DNA of 64,000 nt from Treponema denticola ATCC 35405 (lineage in GTDB: Bacteria > Spirochaetota > Spirochaetia > Treponematales > Treponemataceae): positions 248,001 to 312,000 of the forward strand of contig NC_002967.9 in NCBI RefSeq assembly GCF_000008185.1, read 5' to 3'. Below the pieces are notes generated by a model. That model saw nothing but the letters and a program-made list of their open reading frames with translations, ran no database searches and was not told the DNA's origin. This document shows, one piece after another, positions 23,918-33,863 of the stretch. A program made the position numbers and the translations under genes. Position 1 is the first letter of the stretch; every line of letters begins with the position of its first letter.

Positions 23918-25072
23918 TTAAATATAGTCGGCCTTATGGAGTACATCCCTTGCCTTGGCTAAGTCTTCTTCGCTTACCATGATTACGGGGCCGGTACAAC
24001 CCATTCCCGTTTCGGCATAGATGCCTTCCTTCCAAAGAGCCTTGCATGCATCTTCGATTTCGATAACATCGATTCCGGGAATACCGGCATCAACGGTTTT
24101 CTTAGGCGGAGCCTTTACCTCTTCGGCAGCAGCTGCTGCAACGGGCTTTGCTCCAGGCATATCTTCCAAAAGCTCATCCAAGCCCGCCTTTTTAGCGGCC
24201 TTAAGTTCTTCTGCATAGATGCCGTGAACATTGTTTTTTGCACAGTCGGCGACGAATTTTAAGGCATTGGCTATGGCGGGAGCTCCCGATGCCCTCGAAA
24301 TAATTCCGACAACATCATCATAGCCCGAGCCGATACAGGGGCCGTAACCGAAGCCTGAGCCTTCATAGCTTCCGCCCGTTACAAAGGAAGAAAAGAGCTT
24401 AATCAGCAAGTTTCCCGTAAGTGTATCGCAAACCATTACATCGGGAGTTCCCTGCAAAAGGTCGTTTCCTCTCATGCGGACACCTCCGTCTGCACGGTTC
24501 GATTCGGTGTAGTTTACCTTGTAGCCTTTTTCCTTCATTTTGTTTAGAGCCTTTTCAATAACGGCGATACCGTCAATGTTTAAAAGACCTACGGTGGGTT
24601 CGGCTATTCCGGAAGCCTTAGCAACGGCAATACCGCCGATAGCATTTAAAAGCATGGCCTTGTAGCGGTTTGCATCGGTTGTTCCCGTGGTAGTGGCAAG
24701 AATCATCTCGCGGCCCTTTCCGGGGGTTACAACCTTTCCTACGGTGCTTACGCCCAAGGGGAAGTTATAGTGCATGGTTACACAAGCCTTAATTGTTCCT
24801 TCTTTAAAAAGGCGTTCCATTTCTTTATGAGCGTCTTCGAGAGTTGCTGCGGGGAAATGTTTTAAGCCCTTTGCTTCCGGTCCTCCGATGAGGATTACAT
24901 CCAGATCGGGATTTCTTTTTGCGGCAAGCTCTGCGGCATAAACAAGTTCCGCTTCGCCGTGCTCGCTTCCCGGAATGGTTAAACCGACGGAGAATCGGCC
25001 GGCAAAGGAGCCGCCCTCAAGCCCTTCGGCAAGTCCTAAAAATAAATCAGCAATTTGTTTTTTATCTGCCAT
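23918..25072 (-). CDS. grdD: Glycine reductase complex component C, alpha subunit GrdD
   Basis: A 384-residue protein. With GrdC it forms protein C of glycine reductase, which takes the acetyl group from carboxymethyl-selenoprotein A and yields acetyl phosphate. The N-terminal two thirds resemble phosphotransacetylase/PlsX-like folds (VDVILIGGPEAKGLKH; GTPDVMVCDTLTGNLLIK). A linker rich in Ala-Pro-Lys near 310-330 precedes the C-terminal CKALWKEGIYAETGMGCTGP. No Sec codon is present or expected. It follows grdC by 12 bases. Confidence 0.93.
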   Translation of the reverse strand: MADKKQIADLFLGLAEGLEGGSFAGRFSVGLTIPGSEHGEAELVYAAELAAKRNPDLDVILIGGPEAKGLKHFPAATLEDAHKEMERLFKEGTIKACVTMHYNFPLGVSTVGKVVTPGKGREMILATTTGTTDANRYKAMLLNAIGGIAVAKASGIAEPTVGLLNIDGIAVIEKALNKMKEKGYKVNYTESNRADGGVRMRGNDLLQGTPDVMVCDTLTGNLLIKLFSSFVTGGSYEGSGFGYGPCIGSGYDDVVGIISRASGAPAIANALKFVADCAKNNVHGIYAEELKAAKKAGLDELLEDMPGAKPVAAAAAEEVKAPPKKTVDAGIPGIDVIEIEDACKALWKEGIYAETGMGCTGPVIMVSEEDLAKARDVLHKADYI

Positions 25073-25084
25073 ATTCTTATCTCC

Positions 25085-26623
25085 TTAGTTTTGGGATTTG
25101 AGAATATTTTCGGCTACGTTTCTCATTGCTTCGGCAACAATCTTCTTTATTCCGGCTGTGTCCTGACCGGCAGATGCGGAGCCTTTTCCGTCATTGGCTT
25201 CAATTAAGAAGCTTAAGCCGTCGAAGAGGTTTGTAAGACGGCCGAGGAATAAACTTCCCTTTCCGATTATCATTGTGTTTTTGAGTTTTCCTGCCATCAT
25301 ATCTCGGCGTGCATGTCCTATAAAGGGAACGCCCGAAGGGATATGTCCCTGAGTGGGAGCAAAACCTACAACTCCGTGTTTTTTTACGAATTCGGCAATT
25401 TGAGTTTTTTCAAGCTGGCCTTTCATAACGCTTAAAGCGGCAATCATCTTTACGTTTGCTTCGGGTACGTTACCGGCTCCTGCAGGAGCGGTGATTTCGT
25501 GGTTTTGAAGCTCTGCCGAGTATTTTTCGATGTCGGTCATCTTTAAACCGGCGGCATTAAGAGGATCGTAAACCAATACGCTCATAACGGCCTGAGGGGC
25601 GGAACCGGAAGAGATTACGTGCTTTCCTACAACTTCGGTATTGATAACGGGGTTGACTCCGTCGTCCGCACTGAGCATAACGGCAAAGCCTCCAATCATA
25701 TCTTCAAAGAGGGGAAGGTCTTTTTTTACATGGTCTTTTCCGTTCATACCGAGCTTGGGTACCGAGCCTCCCGAAACGACCATTACGTTTTTAAAGATAC
25801 CGGCTGCTACAAGGGCTGCTCCGTGGATAATTGCGTGAACGGGAGCTGCACAGAATCCTCGAACGTCTGAACCGGTTGCATTTACACAGCCCGATTTTTC
25901 TCCGACTGCCTTTGCAATATTTCCGCCGCCTCTCTGGTTAATATCGCCAGCAGCTTCTTCAGAACATTCGATGATGTATTCGACATCCTTCATATCGATG
26001 CCTTCGAGTTTTCCCATGTGCCATGCGGAAAGAATACCGGAAGCCTTTGTGGCGAGGTTTTCAAGCATGGTGTGGGCACTTAAGTTTTCGTCCGTATCGT
26101 GAGCCTGCTTTACACAACCGATGAGTTTTCCCTGTTCGTAAAGACCTTCTGCTGTGTGGGCATCAACCATTTTTTTGATTTCGGCAATGTCGTGGCCTTC
26201 ACCAAGCTTAATGTCTTGGGTTTTCATCATCGGGTGATTTTCGATGAGTTTTGCAGCTTGGGCTGTGAATTCTTTTGAAAAATAAACGAGCTCAAAAACA
26301 TCGGCATGTTTCATCAAAATATAGAACTCGGCCTGAGTCATAATTTCGCCGAATTTACCCTTTCTTTCGGCCTTTTTTGCATCCTTGTACCAAGGTTCGG
26401 GAAGTTTTTCCAAGTCTTCGGGAGCCATATTTCCGATATAAACTTGGTTAGGCGGATAGTTTACTGCCTCTTCAAAGCTGCGTAAGTGAGAGGGTATTGC
26501 CTTTAAATATTCATCCTCAGGGTTTGCAAGCCTTGTGCCTGTTTGAGTTGAACCGTTGTGAAAAAGAAGATCGGGAGCATGAACTAAGATGTAGCTTGCT
26601 CCTTTTATAGCGACTTTTGCCAT
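25085..26623 (-). CDS. grdC: Glycine reductase complex component C, beta subunit GrdC
   Basis: A 512-residue protein beginning MAKVAIKGASYILVHAPDLL, typical of GrdC. It resembles beta-ketoacyl-ACP synthase-like folds; a conserved cysteine lies in RGFCAAPVHAIIHGAALV. With GrdD it releases acetyl phosphate for ATP synthesis from glycine. The operon here holds only protein C; selenoprotein A and the substrate-specific B components are not in the window. Together with the nearby Sec-thioredoxin it supports amino-acid fermentation. Confidence 0.95.
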   Translation of the reverse strand: MAKVAIKGASYILVHAPDLLFHNGSTQTGTRLANPEDEYLKAIPSHLRSFEEAVNYPPNQVYIGNMAPEDLEKLPEPWYKDAKKAERKGKFGEIMTQAEFYILMKHADVFELVYFSKEFTAQAAKLIENHPMMKTQDIKLGEGHDIAEIKKMVDAHTAEGLYEQGKLIGCVKQAHDTDENLSAHTMLENLATKASGILSAWHMGKLEGIDMKDVEYIIECSEEAAGDINQRGGGNIAKAVGEKSGCVNATGSDVRGFCAAPVHAIIHGAALVAAGIFKNVMVVSGGSVPKLGMNGKDHVKKDLPLFEDMIGGFAVMLSADDGVNPVINTEVVGKHVISSGSAPQAVMSVLVYDPLNAAGLKMTDIEKYSAELQNHEITAPAGAGNVPEANVKMIAALSVMKGQLEKTQIAEFVKKHGVVGFAPTQGHIPSGVPFIGHARRDMMAGKLKNTMIIGKGSLFLGRLTNLFDGLSFLIEANDGKGSASAGQDTAGIKKIVAEAMRNVAENILKSQN

Positions 26624-26790
26624 AATGCCTCCAAAAAATTTATATAAAATTTAAAATGCTTTGCCAATTAATAATGATGGCATTTTTATTCTATATTAAA
26701 TTCATTTATTATTCAAGGGTCTATATATTATAGAATTTAAACGCAAAGCATTCAGAAGTTTAATTTATAATTACCCATTGCCAATTTCCC

Positions 26791-27393
26791 CTATACCATC
26801 CCCGCTTTTTCAAAATGCTTTTTTAATATCCGCATAGAAATCCACGCTCCCGCGAAACTTGTTATAACTGTTAATGCAATCATTGAACCGTACATCTGCC
26901 ATGAACCCACAACTTGCAAATACTGTTGTAAAGCTTCATCCGTTAAATGTAAAATCTCCTTTCTTTGCACAAAGTATTCTCCATGCGAAAGATACATAGG
27001 CAGGGTGAACAAGGCTGTCTGCAATGTGGAGCCCAGCACATAGGACAGAATAATTGCTTTTTTATCTTTGTACTTCATCGTTGACGCAAGAGTCTCCGCA
27101 ATGAACCAGCCGATAATTGAAAGGCCGACGCCTATTCCGTTTGCTGCCATAAATCCCGGTAAAACGATAATTATCCCCATAATAAAAAAGACGCCCGTTT
27201 TTCTTACCTTTGATACCGCCAGCATAAATGCTATCGATACAAAAAACAGCGTAATCGGGATATTGGCTATCGTGCCGAAAAGCGTTAATGCAGCGAGTGC
27301 TCCCGTAATAAAGAAAATTAATAGTGCAACCGCAGCGAAGATTCCGATAAAAATAAAATCCCGCGCATTCAATTTGTTTGTCTTTGTTTCCAT
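26791..27393 (-). CDS. ECF transporter S component, Trep_Strep/MptD family
   Basis: A 200-residue membrane protein from ATG 27393 (AGGAG upstream); an upstream in-frame extension to 27531 overlaps the EcfT gene and is unlikely. Five to six membrane helices are visible. The C-terminal ISMRILKKHFEKAGMV is shared with the second S component at 43586. The family name comes from its presence in Treponema and Streptococcus. It binds the substrate, which is not known, and partners the EcfT and EcfA genes immediately upstream. Confidence 0.85.
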   Translation of the reverse strand: METKTNKLNARDFIFIGIFAAVALLIFFITGALAALTLFGTIANIPITLFFVSIAFMLAVSKVRKTGVFFIMGIIIVLPGFMAANGIGVGLSIIGWFIAETLASTMKYKDKKAIILSYVLGSTLQTALFTLPMYLSHGEYFVQRKEILHLTDEALQQYLQVVGSWQMYGSMIALTVITSFAGAWISMRILKKHFEKAGMV

Positions 27394-27403
27394 GACATTC
27401 TCC

Positions 27404-28114
27404 TTAAAAAATATTACTAAACTGTAAGTACGATACCGCACCCACAGCAATAGCCGTACATAATCCGTATACAAAATCCGTTTTCGTAAATTTGAGCGGA
27501 TAGATATTTGTTCTGTTTTTATAATTTTCAATTCCTCTCAGCAAAACCGATGTGGAAAGTTCCTCAGCTATGCGAAGACTTCTAAATAAAATCGGAACAA
27601 TTATAAGTTCCAAAGAACGAATGGGATGCATTAAAAACCTTAAGCCCGAAATAGAAATTCCTCTTATTTTTAAACTGTCTTTTAAACAGCCGTAATCTTC
27701 TTTTAAGGACGGGAGATACCTAAATACAACGATTAAGGGAATTGCTATTATGTTTGGAAATTTCATCGTCTGCATAGCCGATATAATAGAGGGCATGGAA
27801 GTTTTCTTTTTCAAGAATATAATCATCATAACCGCAATAACGAATTTTTGAATAAAATAACTTAAGGATACAATCATGAGAGCAATTGTCGAATTCGGAA
27901 TATAATGAATATAAAACATCGACACAGCAATGATACTATACATTCCGCTGTATAAAACGGATTCACGATAAGCGCGTACATCCCATAAATAGAAATTACA
28001 AATAATAAGTAAAACATGTGAGGGGAGAGGCTTATTGACGGCAAGACCGAACGAGATAAAAATAAATACAATGCCGAGTACCGTTCTCGGATCCGCTTTT
28101 CTTTTTGTATTCAC
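27404..28114 (-). CDS. ecfT: ECF transporter transmembrane component EcfT
   Basis: A 236-residue membrane protein from a GTG start at 28114. It has about five helices and the coupling segment SLKIRGISISGLRFLMHPIRSLELIIVPILFRSLRIAEELS with alanine/arginine motifs that contact the ATPases. It joins the S component to the ATPase. The preceding EcfA stop and this start are 2 bases apart, and the S-component gene follows by 10 bases. Confidence 0.9.
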   Translation of the reverse strand: MNTKRKADPRTVLGIVFIFISFGLAVNKPLPSHVLLIICNFYLWDVRAYRESVLYSGMYSIIAVSMFYIHYIPNSTIALMIVSLSYFIQKFVIAVMMIIFLKKKTSMPSIISAMQTMKFPNIIAIPLIVVFRYLPSLKEDYGCLKDSLKIRGISISGLRFLMHPIRSLELIIVPILFRSLRIAEELSTSVLLRGIENYKNRTNIYPLKFTKTDFVYGLCTAIAVGAVSYLQFSNIF

Positions 28115-28115
28115 T

Positions 28116-29591
28116 TCACATTTCCTCTTTTTTACTTAAAAGCTCCCAGAGCATTTTCTTGGTATCATTATTTAAATTGAAATCAGCGTGAACCATTCCA
28201 CTTTTTAAATAAATAATTCTATTACAGACAGACAGTAAAAATTCATAATCGTGCGATATTACAAATATAAGCCTACCTGCATTTGCCTCAGTGAGAACAC
28301 TTTTAGAAACCAAATCCATAGAATGTTTATCCAAACCGCTTGTCGGTTCATCCAAAAAAAGTATCTTACAGTTATTGCAAAAAGCCGCTGCAATGGTAAG
28401 CCGTTGCTTTTGACCTCTTGAGAGGGCAAGCGGATGCCATTCTTTTAAATCAAGAATTTCAAAATCCGATAAAACGGTTTCTTTTTCCGTACCGCTCAAA
28501 CCGCCGCCTTTTTTTCCTATATCCAATTCATCCGCTACGGTATTACCGAAAAGTTGATAGTCGGAATCCTGCATGACAAAATACATACTTCCCGCCCTTT
28601 TCTTATAGCTCCGCTTTTCTCCTTTAATTAAAACGCTTCCGCTTTTTTCTTTTAATAAACCTGTACACAATTTAGCGAGAGTTGTTTTACCCGCTCCGTT
28701 TTCACCGATAATGCCGATAACTTCTTTTTCATAAGCTCTTATCGATATGTCTTTAAGCACATCCGTTTTTTCCTGTTTTGAATGTGAATATGAAATGTTT
28801 TTTATTTCAAACAATGGGGTGGTTTTATCGATAATACTTTTAGAATGAACCGTATCGAGATTTTCCAAATATATGGGCCGAATATTTTTATTGTTTTTTT
28901 GCAGCTCAAGAAATTCGTCTTTTGAGTATTCGCCCGTAATTCTTCCCTTATCCATAACGAGCATACGGCTGCATAAGGCCGAAAGATAAAATAATCGATG
29001 CTCCAAGACGATAATGGTTTTCCCTTCTTCTTTTAAGCTCCGTAATATGTTTTCCAAATCAAAGATGGAATGAATATCCAGATTAGCTGTAGGCTCATCG
29101 AACAAAAAAATGTCAGGCGACATCGCATAGCATGACGCGATAGCCAGTTTTTGTTTTTCACCGCTTGAAAGTTTAAAGATACTCTTCTCTTTTAGATGAT
29201 TTATTCCAAGCAGTTTCAAACTGTTGTCTACCCTTTTCAGTATTTCTTCCCTGTTCAAAAGCATATTGCTGCAGCCGAATGCCGTTTCACTAAAAGGATC
29301 GGTCATAAAAAACTGACTTCGCGGGTCTTGGAATACACAGCCTACCATGCAGCCTATTTGTGAAAGCTCCATAGTGCGTATATCTTTTCCGTTTAGATAA
29401 GCTTCGCCGGTTAATACTCCGTCATAGTAATGCGAGATAAGGCCGTTGATAACAGAGCCGAGTGTGCTCTTCCCGCTTCCGCTTTTTCCGGTAATGACAA
29501 CAAATTCTCCTTTTTTTATTTCGAGGTTTATATTGTCGAGAATGAGAAGACCTGTCCTTGTTTTATACGAAATATCTTTTAGCGAGAGCAC
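28116..29591 (-). CDS. ecfA: ECF transporter ATPase, two ATP-binding domains in one chain
   Basis: About 491 residues. Domain 1: GKSGSGKSTLGSVING, Q-loop VFQDPRSQFF, signature SSGEKQKLAIAS, DEPTANLD. Domain 2: GENGAGKTTLAKLCTG, QDSDYQLFG, LSRGQKQRLTIAAAF, LFLDEPTSGLD. It powers the ECF transporter as an internally fused EcfA/EcfA'. I choose GTG 29591 (GGAG six bases before, MLSLKDISYKT start) over TTG 29618; the preceding ABC gene stops inside its first codons. Confidence 0.9.
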   Translation of the reverse strand: MLSLKDISYKTRTGLLILDNINLEIKKGEFVVITGKSGSGKSTLGSVINGLISHYYDGVLTGEAYLNGKDIRTMELSQIGCMVGCVFQDPRSQFFMTDPFSETAFGCSNMLLNREEILKRVDNSLKLLGINHLKEKSIFKLSSGEKQKLAIASCYAMSPDIFLFDEPTANLDIHSIFDLENILRSLKEEGKTIIVLEHRLFYLSALCSRMLVMDKGRITGEYSKDEFLELQKNNKNIRPIYLENLDTVHSKSIIDKTTPLFEIKNISYSHSKQEKTDVLKDISIRAYEKEVIGIIGENGAGKTTLAKLCTGLLKEKSGSVLIKGEKRSYKKRAGSMYFVMQDSDYQLFGNTVADELDIGKKGGGLSGTEKETVLSDFEILDLKEWHPLALSRGQKQRLTIAAAFCNNCKILFLDEPTSGLDKHSMDLVSKSVLTEANAGRLIFVISHDYEFLLSVCNRIIYLKSGMVHADFNLNNDTKKMLWELLSKKEEM

Positions 29592-31303
29592 ATTCCGCTC
29601 CCGTATTGTGCTTTCCAAAGCCGCGCATAGTAAGCGTCCTTTTCCAAAAGTTCATCGTGTTTTCCTTTTTCGATAAGACAGCCTTTTTGAAAGACAAGAA
29701 TTTGATCTGCCTTTTGAATAGTCCTTAAATGATGAGCGATCACTATGACCGTTCTATTTTTTGCAAGTTCTGTAATGGCATCCTGTATTAAAGACTCGTT
29801 TACGGGATCGACATTACTGGTCATCTCGTCGAGGATTAAAATCGGAGCGTCTTTTAAAAATGCTCGTGCAATGGAAATCCGCTGTCTTTGCCCGCCGGAT
29901 AAGAGACCTCCGTTTTCTCCAATATCTGTTTCATAGCCTTTCGGCAAGCTCATAATAAAATCGTGAATCCTTGCCTTTTTTGCAGCTTCGATGATTTCTT
30001 CTTTCGTTGCTCCTTTTTTTCCTACTCGGATATTTTCTTCGATGGTGTTATCAAATAACTGAACATTTTGCATAACAATGCTGATGCGATCTAAAAGTTC
30101 ATCGTAGGGAATATCTCGTATATCAATTCCGCCGAGCGTAATACTTCCGCCTTGCACATCGTAAAACCGCAACAGCAAATTCGTAACCGTCGTCTTACCG
30201 CTTCCCGATTCTCCTACAAGCGCGGTCATCGTTTTTTCCGGAACGGAAAAAGTTACTCCATTCATTTTGAACTCATCTTCTTCATAAGAAAATGCTACAT
30301 CTTTAAAAACAATATCGTTTTGTGCAGGAGTAACTCCGTCCGTTTTATCGGCTATTACCTCCGCATGAAGAATTTTTCCCAAGCGGTGATAGCTATCTAC
30401 GGCAGACACATAATACATATAGTGTGTTTCCATCGCTGCAAAAGGTTTATAAAATTCTTTTGAAATGACTGCGATAATCATAAAGCTGAGCACATCAATG
30501 CTTCCACGTAATGCGGCAAGACCGGAATAAATAAAAAGAACAAAATACCCTGCATCGATTAAAAACGAAAAGACCGAAAGCTGTCTGGCCTTAAACCGGG
30601 AAGCAGCCTTACTTGTTTCTCCGAATTTTTTTGTCTTTTCAAAAAGTTCATTATCCAGACTTTTATTATGCGAAAAACTTTTGAGCACCGGAATACCGCG
30701 TACATATTCAACAAATAAGCTCACCATATCGGCAAGTGCGGAATTATTGTTATGCTCCGTTTTTTGTGCTCCCTTAATTGTGTAAAAAAGGTAGGCAAGC
30801 GGAAGCGGAATCGACGCGGCCATAACAAGGGCTGCACTAAGGTTGATAAAGCAAAGACCTATAAATACCGCAAGAGCAATGAGAAAATCACCGAACATCC
30901 GCGGCCACATATGACCGACTACCATGGACATATTGTCCACATCTTTATGAAGAATCGTATTTAATTCTCCCAGCCGTTCATTCGTATAAAAGCCCAAACT
31001 AAACAGCTTTAATTTTACAATCATCCGCTCCCGTATTTGCTGCACCACATCAAAGCCGGCTCCGTGCTTTTTTAAGTCGGCAATCATATTGCAAAGTCCC
31101 TTAAAAACGACCAAGCCTATCAGCGTTGCAAAAGCCCCGTAGAGCCCCTGAACATCAGTCCCGGCAGCAATCTTAAACAAAATCGAAAACACCGTAAGTA
31201 ACATCCCCACGGAGCTCAATCCGTACAAGGTAAAAAACAGAGAAGAAATACATACATCGATTTTTCCCCTCTTACTCAAAAATGCAAATAATTCTTTATA
31301 CAT
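29579..31303 (-). CDS. ABC exporter half-transporter, YbtP/YbtQ-like
   Basis: A 574-residue fused permease-ATPase with six N-terminal membrane helices. ATPase motifs: VGESGSGKTTVTNLLL, LSGGQRQRISIARAF, ILILDEMTSNVDP. 'DEMTS' departs from the usual DEPTS. It lies in one operon with a second half-transporter, 11 bases upstream, so a heterodimer is likely, and with a complete ECF importer downstream. Such pairs next to Trep_Strep transporters suggest handling of a small cofactor or metal complex. Substrate unknown. Confidence 0.88.
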   Translation of the reverse strand: MYKELFAFLSKRGKIDVCISSLFFTLYGLSSVGMLLTVFSILFKIAAGTDVQGLYGAFATLIGLVVFKGLCNMIADLKKHGAGFDVVQQIRERMIVKLKLFSLGFYTNERLGELNTILHKDVDNMSMVVGHMWPRMFGDFLIALAVFIGLCFINLSAALVMAASIPLPLAYLFYTIKGAQKTEHNNNSALADMVSLFVEYVRGIPVLKSFSHNKSLDNELFEKTKKFGETSKAASRFKARQLSVFSFLIDAGYFVLFIYSGLAALRGSIDVLSFMIIAVISKEFYKPFAAMETHYMYYVSAVDSYHRLGKILHAEVIADKTDGVTPAQNDIVFKDVAFSYEEDEFKMNGVTFSVPEKTMTALVGESGSGKTTVTNLLLRFYDVQGGSITLGGIDIRDIPYDELLDRISIVMQNVQLFDNTIEENIRVGKKGATKEEIIEAAKKARIHDFIMSLPKGYETDIGENGGLLSGGQRQRISIARAFLKDAPILILDEMTSNVDPVNESLIQDAITELAKNRTVIVIAHHLRTIQKADQILVFQKGCLIEKGKHDELLEKDAYYARLWKAQYGSGMCSR

Positions 31304-31314
31304 AAATGTCTCCT

Positions 31315-33033
31315 TTATTCCACCCGCCAGTTGTCTACTTTGTTTTGGGCTTCGACCATTTCTTTATAAAAGGTGCATCGCAAAATCAATTCTTCATGTG
31401 TGCCGGAATCCAGTATGCGGCCTTTATCCATAACGATTATTTTGTCCGCGTTTTGTACGGTGTTCAGGTGATGCGCAATCGTGATGACCGTTTTGTTTTT
31501 TCTTAATTCTTCAATCGCCGCGTTTATGAGTTTTTCGTTTTCGCTGTCTACGGCAGCCATCGCTTCATCTAAAATAAGAATTGGGGCATTTTTAAGAATC
31601 ATCCGAGCAATGGATATTCTTTGCTTTTCTCCTCCCGAAAGTTTTACCCCCATCTCTCCGACACTTGTGTTGTAGCTACGAGGCAGGGCGGAAATAAAAT
31701 CATGACATCGTGCTTTTTGAGCGGCTTCTATCACTTCCGCTTCCGAAGCGCCCGCCTTACCGATCGCGATATTTTCAAAGATGCTCATATTAAAAAGAAT
31801 TACTTCCTGCTGAACACTTCCGATAAGAGCGGAAATGCTGTCCGTATCATAGTGTGAAATATCTTTGCCCGAAATTGTGAGCACACCTGAATCAACATCC
31901 CAAAAACCCATGATAAGATTCGCAAGCGTGCTTTTACCGCAACCGCTCGGCCCGACAAGCGCATTTAAAGTGTTTTCTTTACACTGTACCGTAATATCTT
32001 TTAACGCAAAGCCGTCTTTTTCATACTTAAAATGTACGTTCTTGCATTCTATATCCCCCGTTTTCAGTTTTTCGCTGATCTTTTCTTTTGCAAGAGGCGC
32101 ACAGAGAATCACCGCTATGCTTTTGAGCTTTTCAGTAAACACGATGGAAAAGTGATGGAGGGTTGCGGTTTTACTTATTGCCGACACAAATACCGAAGAT
32201 AAGATAACGGACAATATAAACTGAGCGGTAGAAATATTGTTATGTAACAGCAGTATACTTCCTAACATCATAACCGATACCGCTCCGGCTTCCATAAAAA
32301 TATCGATAAGCACCATCGGTCCCGTAACGGCACCCATACTCTTTTTTACATCTTGCACATAAGAGCGTGCGGAATTCAAAGTCCTACCGCTAAAACACTC
32401 TTCTTTTGCAAAGGCTTTTATGACGGCAATATTTTTTACGTACTCCATCATGTCTTCCCTCATCTGCATTTCTCGTTCAAAATATATTTGAAATCTTTTT
32501 TGCATGGTCTTTGCAGATAATTGTTGTACAAGGAACATGAGCGGTACCCCTGCAATCATTATTAATGCGAGCCGGTAATCTATAAAAAGCATTGCAATAA
32601 AAACCAGAACAGGAAGAAGGGTTGCCGCCATAATTTCCGGAAGACCGTGCGCCAGATATATTTCAATCTGCTCTACATCGTGTTCAACAATGCTTGTAAG
32701 CTCGCCGGTAGTATGCTTTTTAAAAAAGCCTAAATTCAATTTTTTGAGGTGTTCAATTATGGCAAGCCGTAATTCCGTCAATGTACTAAAAGCCCTGTCA
32801 TGAGCTGTCTTTACGGCAAGATAATTACAACACGCCTTGAGCATAAATGAGATGAAAATACCTCCGGCAATCATTTTAAAATATTCCTTTTCCGCTTTTC
32901 CCGAAAATAGGCTGCTTATCACCAGTACCAATAAAACCTGCGGTAGTAAGTCAAACACTATTTTAAGCGCAAGCAGCACATTGGACAAAAAGGTTTTACC
33001 CGTTACCTGTTTTTTCAATTCCTTTTCAGTCAT
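31315..33033 (-). CDS. ABC exporter half-transporter, first of pair
   Basis: A 572-residue fused permease-ATPase. Motifs: VGPSGCGKSTLANLIMG, Q-loop SVQQEVILF, LSGGEKQRISIARMI, LILDEAMAAVD. It is first in the operon, 11 bases before the second half-transporter. Its promoter region holds a 24-bp palindrome (33093-33116), the probable TetR site. Confidence 0.88.
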   Translation of the reverse strand: MTEKELKKQVTGKTFLSNVLLALKIVFDLLPQVLLVLVISSLFSGKAEKEYFKMIAGGIFISFMLKACCNYLAVKTAHDRAFSTLTELRLAIIEHLKKLNLGFFKKHTTGELTSIVEHDVEQIEIYLAHGLPEIMAATLLPVLVFIAMLFIDYRLALIMIAGVPLMFLVQQLSAKTMQKRFQIYFEREMQMREDMMEYVKNIAVIKAFAKEECFSGRTLNSARSYVQDVKKSMGAVTGPMVLIDIFMEAGAVSVMMLGSILLLHNNISTAQFILSVILSSVFVSAISKTATLHHFSIVFTEKLKSIAVILCAPLAKEKISEKLKTGDIECKNVHFKYEKDGFALKDITVQCKENTLNALVGPSGCGKSTLANLIMGFWDVDSGVLTISGKDISHYDTDSISALIGSVQQEVILFNMSIFENIAIGKAGASEAEVIEAAQKARCHDFISALPRSYNTSVGEMGVKLSGGEKQRISIARMILKNAPILILDEAMAAVDSENEKLINAAIEELRKNKTVITIAHHLNTVQNADKIIVMDKGRILDSGTHEELILRCTFYKEMVEAQNKVDNWRVE

Positions 33034-33092
33034 ATCTACTCCTTTCTACATCTATAATGCGCATGTATATTCGTTTATCTTTAAAACCAAAT

Positions 33093-33116
33093 AATATTGA
33101 ATATTTATTCAATATT
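33093..33116. promoter_or_regulatory. Palindromic operator, likely TetR site
   Basis: AATATTGAATA (33093-33103), TT, TATTCAATATT (33106-33116), perfect 11-bp arms. It lies between the TetR gene and the ABC-ABC-EcfA-EcfT-S operon, 60 bases upstream of the first start. A related half (TATTCGATATT) appears before tetR. Confidence 0.6.
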
Positions 33117-33185
33117 GATAGATAAAATGAGGAGCGGTTGAACGCTCCTAAAATAAATTCTCTTCTATACTACTGTAATTACAGC

Positions 33186-33755
33186 TTACAATGATTCAAC
33201 TCCATTAAAATAGCACTTGTTAAGAACAAAGAGCATATCTTCTGCCCATTTTTCATTTTTATAGTGCCGTGCAATTTCCATAAGTCCCTCAACATAATTA
33301 TTTGCCAAAATATGAGCAAGCATGGGATCGTGCTTGGTTTTTGAATATCTTTTTAAACCGTCTTTTATATGCTGTTCCAATCGTTTAACCCACATATCTT
33401 TTGCATTCTCATGTTTCGTTCCCGAGCTCTTGTCTATTAAAATGATGAGTTTAATTCTGTTTTTTAACAGTTTGGGAAGTTGAGATGCTCCGCCCCGATT
33501 AAATCTTTCATAGGGGCTTCCGGCTTCCATCTTTTCCTCATCTTCCATCATCTTAATGATTTTATCCAATACGCCTGCGACTACTTCATCAAATAATCCT
33601 TCTTTGTTTTTGAAGTAGGTATAAATAAGCGCAACGGGAATATCAGCCTGTTCTGCAATATCCGTCAGCTTTGCACTTCTGTAATCTTGTTCATAAAATA
33701 CTTTTTCCGCAGCCGTCAGAATTCTATCCTTGACTTCTTCTTTTAATACCTGCAT
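33186..33755 (-). CDS. TetR-family transcriptional repressor
   Basis: A 189-residue protein. The N-terminal helix-turn-helix DRILTAAEKVFYEQDYRSAK then LTDIAEQADIPVALIYTYFK fits TetR. The remaining helices form a ligand pocket. It lies directly upstream of the ABC/ECF operon on the same strand, with the 24-bp palindrome in the gap. Repression of that operon, and release by its substrate, is the likely role. Confidence 0.9.
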   Translation of the reverse strand: MQVLKEEVKDRILTAAEKVFYEQDYRSAKLTDIAEQADIPVALIYTYFKNKEGLFDEVVAGVLDKIIKMMEDEEKMEAGSPYERFNRGGASQLPKLLKNRIKLIILIDKSSGTKHENAKDMWVKRLEQHIKDGLKRYSKTKHDPMLAHILANNYVEGLMEIARHYKNEKWAEDMLFVLNKCYFNGVESL

Positions 33756-33863
33756 ACCGCCTGCACGCTCGAAACGTTCTCCTTTCTATTCTATCAATAC
33801 TGAATTACAATTTAATAATAAATCTTTATTCGATATTTGTCAATAGAGGTAAACAAATTTTAT

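Noticed and set aside
26655-26752. 10-bp inverted repeat AATGCTTTGC/GCAAAGCATT flanking 78 bases upstream of grdC
   Set aside because: Arms are short, far apart and in AT-rich DNA; could be chance and I see no feature they explain.
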